DNA of 64,000 nucleotides from Buxus sempervirens (taxonomy: Eukaryota > Streptophyta > Magnoliopsida > Buxales > Buxaceae): assembly GCA_947561395.2 (NCBI GenBank), contig OX387186.1:6168835-6232834 (forward strand), given 5' to 3'. The position numbers were made by a program, and so were the translations under genes. Shown piece by piece: positions 59,660-64,000 of the stretch. The notes under the pieces were generated by a model, which did no database searches, was not told the DNA's origin, and saw only the letters and a list, made by a program, of their open reading frames with translations. Positions within the stretch are counted from its first letter, which is position 1. The number at the start of each line of letters is the position of its first letter.

Positions 59660-62635
59660 TTGTTACTGTTGTTATTTTGTCTTACGTTATTTTCCTCTGA
59701 TTTAGTTACTAGTATTTTGCTGAAACAATCTTTTAAATAATTGTAGGGCTATGTATAGCTTATCTTGCGTGGAATAAAGCAGTTTTAGTTTCAATCTAAA
59801 TATTTATCACTTGGAGAGATTCCAAATTAACAGAGAGATTCTGTTATTTCCCTTTCTGATTACCAACGAGAGGTTGGACCAGGAAGCTTTACATCATTTG
59901 GTATCAGAGCCCTTCGAATCCAAGGCAAGAGATTTTATGTTCGTGTTTCCAAATCTGTTACCTATCGTGTTCGTTTTCATCTCATGCCAATAACCCGAAG
60001 TGGTAATTCATACACCATGTCAACAAACGCACACCCTAATACTTCCAACCCAAACCCATATCCTATTACCTTATAGCAGTAGGTTACTCAGATTACATCA
60101 GCCATGGAACATCTTGCACGCCGATTGGATGTGATGGATGAACGCCGAGTTCGAGAGGAGTCGCGAATACCCACTAGAAGGGGACGTGTTCCATTTCGTG
60201 ATGCGGTACCGAAAGAAAATGAAGGGGAAGAAGTTGACGAAGTGGATGAGGAGAATAACGAATTCAGAAACCGCGAAACTCGGCATACGCGAGATAGAGC
60301 AGGCTATTTCCGAGGTCGTGGCGAGAATGGTGTCGGCTATCATCAGCAACCACTGGATGAATTGACTAAGAGAATAAAGGTGGACGTTCCCGAATTTTTT
60401 GGAAAACTAGAACCCAACGCCTTTGAAGATTGGCTCACTGCCCTAGAAGACTATTTTGACTAGTTTGCTGTCTCAGATGATCGGAAGGTTCGGTACGTAA
60501 GATTGAAACTAAGGGGACCTGCGCGAGCTTGGTGGGGTAGCATAGAGGAGCAGTTGCGCCACACACACCGACCATCGGTGTCCAACTGGGGAGAAATGAA
60601 AGAATGATTAAAAGATAAATATTTACCCATTGATTACGAGCAAATGATGTTTGAAGATATGCTACAACTACGGCAAGGATCAACCACTGTTGATCAATAT
60701 ACGGATCGTTTCCATGAACTCACTGTCCGCAGCAGAATTGTGGAAACTGAACCACAAACCTTAGCTCGTTACCGTATGGGGTTGCGAAGTGATTTACGCA
60801 AAGAAATGATGGTTGCTCGTTTAATTAATGTAGAGGAGGCTTACCAGTTGGCATTGCGAATAGAGAAGCAATTGGCGGCCTCCAGTGGAAGGAAGGTGTT
60901 CTCAACTGATCCTACGATTGGGCGTTTTGCAAATTCATCAGCCCAAAAAGCACCTGTCACAAGTGAACAATCAAAGGAAGGACTCGTAGGAGACCAAAAG
61001 GGCAAGGCAAAAATACCAGCCGTGGGACCGCAATGCTACAAGTGCAAGAACTATGGACACTATGCAGTGGTATGTCCTATTCGAGATCAGAAAATAGCTT
61101 ATATTTGCGAGACAGAGTTGACGCCGATAGACACGGTTGACGAAGTAAATGATGACAGAAGCACCAATGAGGAAAAGGAACACTTAAGCGCAACCAACTT
61201 ACCCAGTTGTGTCATTTGTCGAATGCTGACAGGACAAAGGAAGGAGCTAGAAACTACCCACGAGTGGCGTCGCAACAATATCTTTCATACCCAAATGGAG
61301 CATAATGGATGGGCCCTTAATGTCATCATCGACAACGGAAGCGGTATGAACATTATATCAGAAAATGTGGTTGAACGGTTGGGGATAAAGATTGAGAAAC
61401 ATCCCACTCCTTACCGTATTAGTTGGGCAAATGAGACGAATTCAGTTCTAGTCAAGTTCTGTTGTTTGGTTACATTTTCCTTAGGCACCAAGTATATGGA
61501 TGAGGCTTGGTGTGACGTCATCCCCATGACTGTTTGTCATATGCTGTTGGGACGACCATGGCTATATGACCAGCGAGTTTCCTATGACGGGTACGCCAAC
61601 AATTATTCTTTTTTATTTAAAGGAAAGAAATTGGTGTTAGATCCTTTGCAGATTTTTGACTTTGAATCCACGGGAGAAACCACCTCCATCCTTACTCTGC
61701 GCCAATTTGATCGTGCTATACATGAGACGCATATGGTGATTTTGGTAGTGTGTCAAGAAGATAAGAAGCAAGATGGTCATATCCCTGATGAGCTTGCCAG
61801 CATTTTGGAAGAATTTTCAGATATTCTGCCAGACAAATTGCCAAAGCAACTTCCACCACCGCGGGATGTCCAACATGCAATCGATCTCATTCCTGGGTCG
61901 ACTCTACCAAATTTACCACACTACTGGATGAGTCCAACCGAGCATGAGGAGCTCCATCGACAAGTTCAAGATTTGATAGATCGAGGGTTCATCCGTGAAA
62001 GCCTTAACCCCTGTGCTGTTCCGGCTCTGCTCACACCAAAGAAAGACGGCAGTTGGCGTATGTGTGTAGATAGTCTCGCAATTAATAAAATCACGATCAA
62101 GTACCGTTTTCCTATTCCCCGACTTGACGATATGTTGGATTTATTGAGTGGAGCATCTATATTTACAAAAATAGATCTTCGAAGTGGTTACCATCAGATT
62201 CGCCTTCGTCCCGGTGATGAGTGGAAGACGGCATTCAAAACCAATGATGGATTATTCGAATGGTTGGTTATGCCCTTTGGCTTAACCAATGCTCCCAGCA
62301 CCTTTATGCATGTCATGACAGAAGCACTTAAGCCGTTCCTTGGTAAATTCGTCGTTGTCTATTTCGATGACATCTTAATTTTTAGTCGGTGTTTGTAGTA
62401 CCATCTAAATCATTTGAGGCTGATCTTGGCTACTTTAAGAGCCCAGCAACTTTTTATTAACAGAAACAAGTGTTCATTCATGAAGGCAAAGGCTAATTTT
62501 TTGGGTTTCATTATCTCTGATTGAGGAGTTGAAGCCGACCCAGCTAAAGTACAAGCCGTTCAAGATTGGCCTACACCTCAAACCTTTTCTGATATTCGGA
62601 GTTTCCACAGGCTAGCCACATTCTACCGGCGTTTC
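59660..62635 (+). mobile_element. Truncated, defective Ty3/gypsy retrotransposon
   Basis: A probable 5' LTR (about 59660-59896; its left edge is uncertain) is followed by a primer-binding site. The gag frame from ATG 60017 has stops at 60074, 60080, 60461 and 60605. A retrotransposon gag core and the zinc knuckle CYKCKNYGHYAVVC (near 61034) follow. An aspartic-protease-like stretch, VIIDNGSGMNII, comes next, with Asn-Gly where Ser/Thr-Gly is usual. The reverse transcriptase follows, with RMCVDSLAINKITIKYRFPI, TKIDLRSGYHQIRLRPGDEW and the YFDD box (62360-62371). Stops at 62396 and 62522 break it further. Homology ends abruptly at 62635 inside the RNase H connection; integrase and the 3' LTR are missing. 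It has the same sense as the P450. Confidence 0.9.
59899..59910 (+). other. Primer-binding site, initiator Met tRNA type
   Basis: TGGTATCAGAGC, complementary to the 3' end of plant initiator methionine tRNA, lies just after the LTR end (CA at 59895-59896). Confidence 0.9.
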
Positions 62636-64000
62636 TGTAAAGCCCCGGTTCCGGGTCCAATTCCCAAAACCCGAGGTGTTATGATAAGCAACAAAAGCAA
62701 CTGAGATATGGAATAATTTAAAATTTTTTTCTAACTTTATAATCAGAGTAAATGCGGAAACTTGAATTCAAATTATCTTTATTAATCAACAATTATGATA
62801 TACAAGGATTTCAATTACATGAGCAATCCTACATCTATATAGACTACCCAGCTACAACTAGCCCACAACTTGACGTCCTCACTAAGAGTACCTGAAAAAT
62901 GGGAGAAACAGGAGTGAGAATAAATCTCAACAAGTAATCCAACTCCAAAAACCCGATTAAACAATTTCTCAATCGAAAACACATATAAAACATACAGGGA
63001 ACTAAGCCAATATCTCATACAGTAAAATCACTTGGGAATTCATAAAATTAGCAATAAATTGATTTAAGACTCTCCAAAATGTTTTGGACAGATAAAATGT
63101 TTCTAATATCCTAATCTAGTGTTTGGCAAAGAGGTTGAAGCCTCATGGTTTCAAAATTAGGTTTAGATTGGTTAAACACATCATAGTGAAGCTTTTTGTG
63201 GGTGCGCTGACCTCAGGCGCTTGGCGGGAGGTCGGCGCCAGCCCAACGAATCCCCAAAATCCCTATCGCTAAGTCAAAGTACTCGGCACCAGGTCGGCGC
63301 GAACTTGGCGAGCCCTAACTCTTCTTTGCGCTGAGCTGCTGCTGAGTGCAGTGAGTTAGTGGCAACTTAGCGGATCCAACTACAGTTTGACGACTCTCTG
63401 TTAATGTGAAAACTCCATGATTGACTGAATTTTTGACCTCTGTAACAATTTTCCTAGGCTTCTACTATCCCCAAAAGACGTTTGAACAGGTTTCGAAATT
63501 AATCTAACCACATCAAAATTCATCTCTAAAAATCCTTCCTAAAACACACGTTCGAAATTGTATTTTCCAGAAACTCATGCATTACGACTAAACATAGGAA
63601 TCACAACCAAACTCCGGATTAAAACGATGCTAACAAATCTTGGTGATTAAAATTTAACTAAAGTTTCTTTCTAAATCAAACCACCCATGAACAACACTTT
63701 TCTTAATTCTTAAAGAGAGATTCAAATCACCAAATCAAAAATTTATAAATATCTAACTTTTCCAATGAAATCCAACTTAAAAACCAATACGATCAATCAT
63801 AAAAAACACAAGAAAACATGCAGTTTCTTCAGTTTCAAGTGTTTGCTACTTGTCTTTTTGATGAACCCAGATTTTTCAGAACTTCTTCTATGCCCGTTTT
63901 TGGAGTTCGACCGCACCCCTTTAAACTTCTCAAATTTAGATTTCCACCGTTCAGTTTGAAGTCCTCCATGAGTAGAACAAAACTCTAAATTTTCAGTATA
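62636..64000. mobile_element. Probable second LTR element cutting into the gypsy copy
   Basis: At 62636 gypsy coding stops and TGTAAAGCCCCGGTTCCGGG begins. Many plant gypsy LTRs start TGTAACGCCCC, so this may be the edge of a nested element that runs off the window. A GC-richer segment (63200-63370, GGTCGGCGC and GGCGC motifs) lies within AT-rich DNA. No coding sequence is visible, so the call rests on the border alone. Confidence 0.4.

Noticed and set aside
59899..59910. Possible tRNA gene fragment
   Set aside because: The tRNA-like match is a retrotransposon primer-binding site directly after an LTR end and before gag.
1..64000. CRISPR arrays, operons, bacterial-type promoters
   Set aside because: The window is plant nuclear DNA with spliced genes; tandem repeats seen lack CRISPR spacing.

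Overview
This window is plant nuclear DNA. Every recognisable gene is a flowering-plant type, with spliced exons in AT-rich non-coding DNA, introns up to 3.7 kb, and LTR, LINE, hAT, Mutator-like and foldback transposon sequence in between. I cannot name the species. Long introns and old TE debris would suit a woody basal eudicot or magnoliid, but that is a guess. The gene models below were spliced by eye from GT-AG (twice AT-AC) junctions, and every one closes in frame.

Layout: (1) 0-2.55 kb, a broken LINE. (2) 2.87-5.46 kb (+), a class IV PLP aminotransferase, 350 aa. (3) 6.41-12.46 kb (-), a Di19-type double zinc-finger protein, 230 aa, with an AT-AC (U12-type) intron. (4) 13.1-13.5 kb, three foldback hairpins. 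(5) 14.14-16.84 kb (+), an OB-fold nucleic-acid-binding protein, 149 aa. (6) 17-21.9 kb, repeats, a truncated LINE and a doubtful small ORF. (7) 22.0-26.1 kb, a Mutator-like element with 630-bp, nearly identical terminal inverted repeats and an exact 9-bp target duplication. It carries a 77-aa gene whose promoter and first exon lie inside the inverted repeat. (8) 26.2-27.2 kb, short repeats and two foldback MITEs. (9) 31.59-33.22 kb (-), an NFD6-like protein, 96 aa. (10) 33.87-43.02 kb (+), CBP20, the small subunit of the nuclear cap-binding complex, 252 aa, with a second AT-AC U12-type intron. (11) 44.10-54.58 kb (-), DCAF13/Sof1, a WD40 ribosome-biogenesis protein, 452 aa, 17 exons, with hAT and LINE insertions in its introns. 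(12) 56.84-59.54 kb (+), a CYP72-clan cytochrome P450, 517 aa. (13) 59.7-64 kb, a truncated Ty3/gypsy element, probably interrupted by a second LTR element.

The genes do not form a pathway cluster. CBP20 and DCAF13 both act in RNA metabolism, but each is an ordinary single-copy housekeeping gene. NFD6 and CBP20 are divergent with about 650 bp between their start codons. The aminotransferase and Di19, and CBP20 and DCAF13, are convergent pairs. The most unusual structure is the 22.0-26.1 kb element. Its right inverted repeat repeats the promoter and first exon of the enclosed gene on the opposite strand, so transcription from it would run antisense into that gene.
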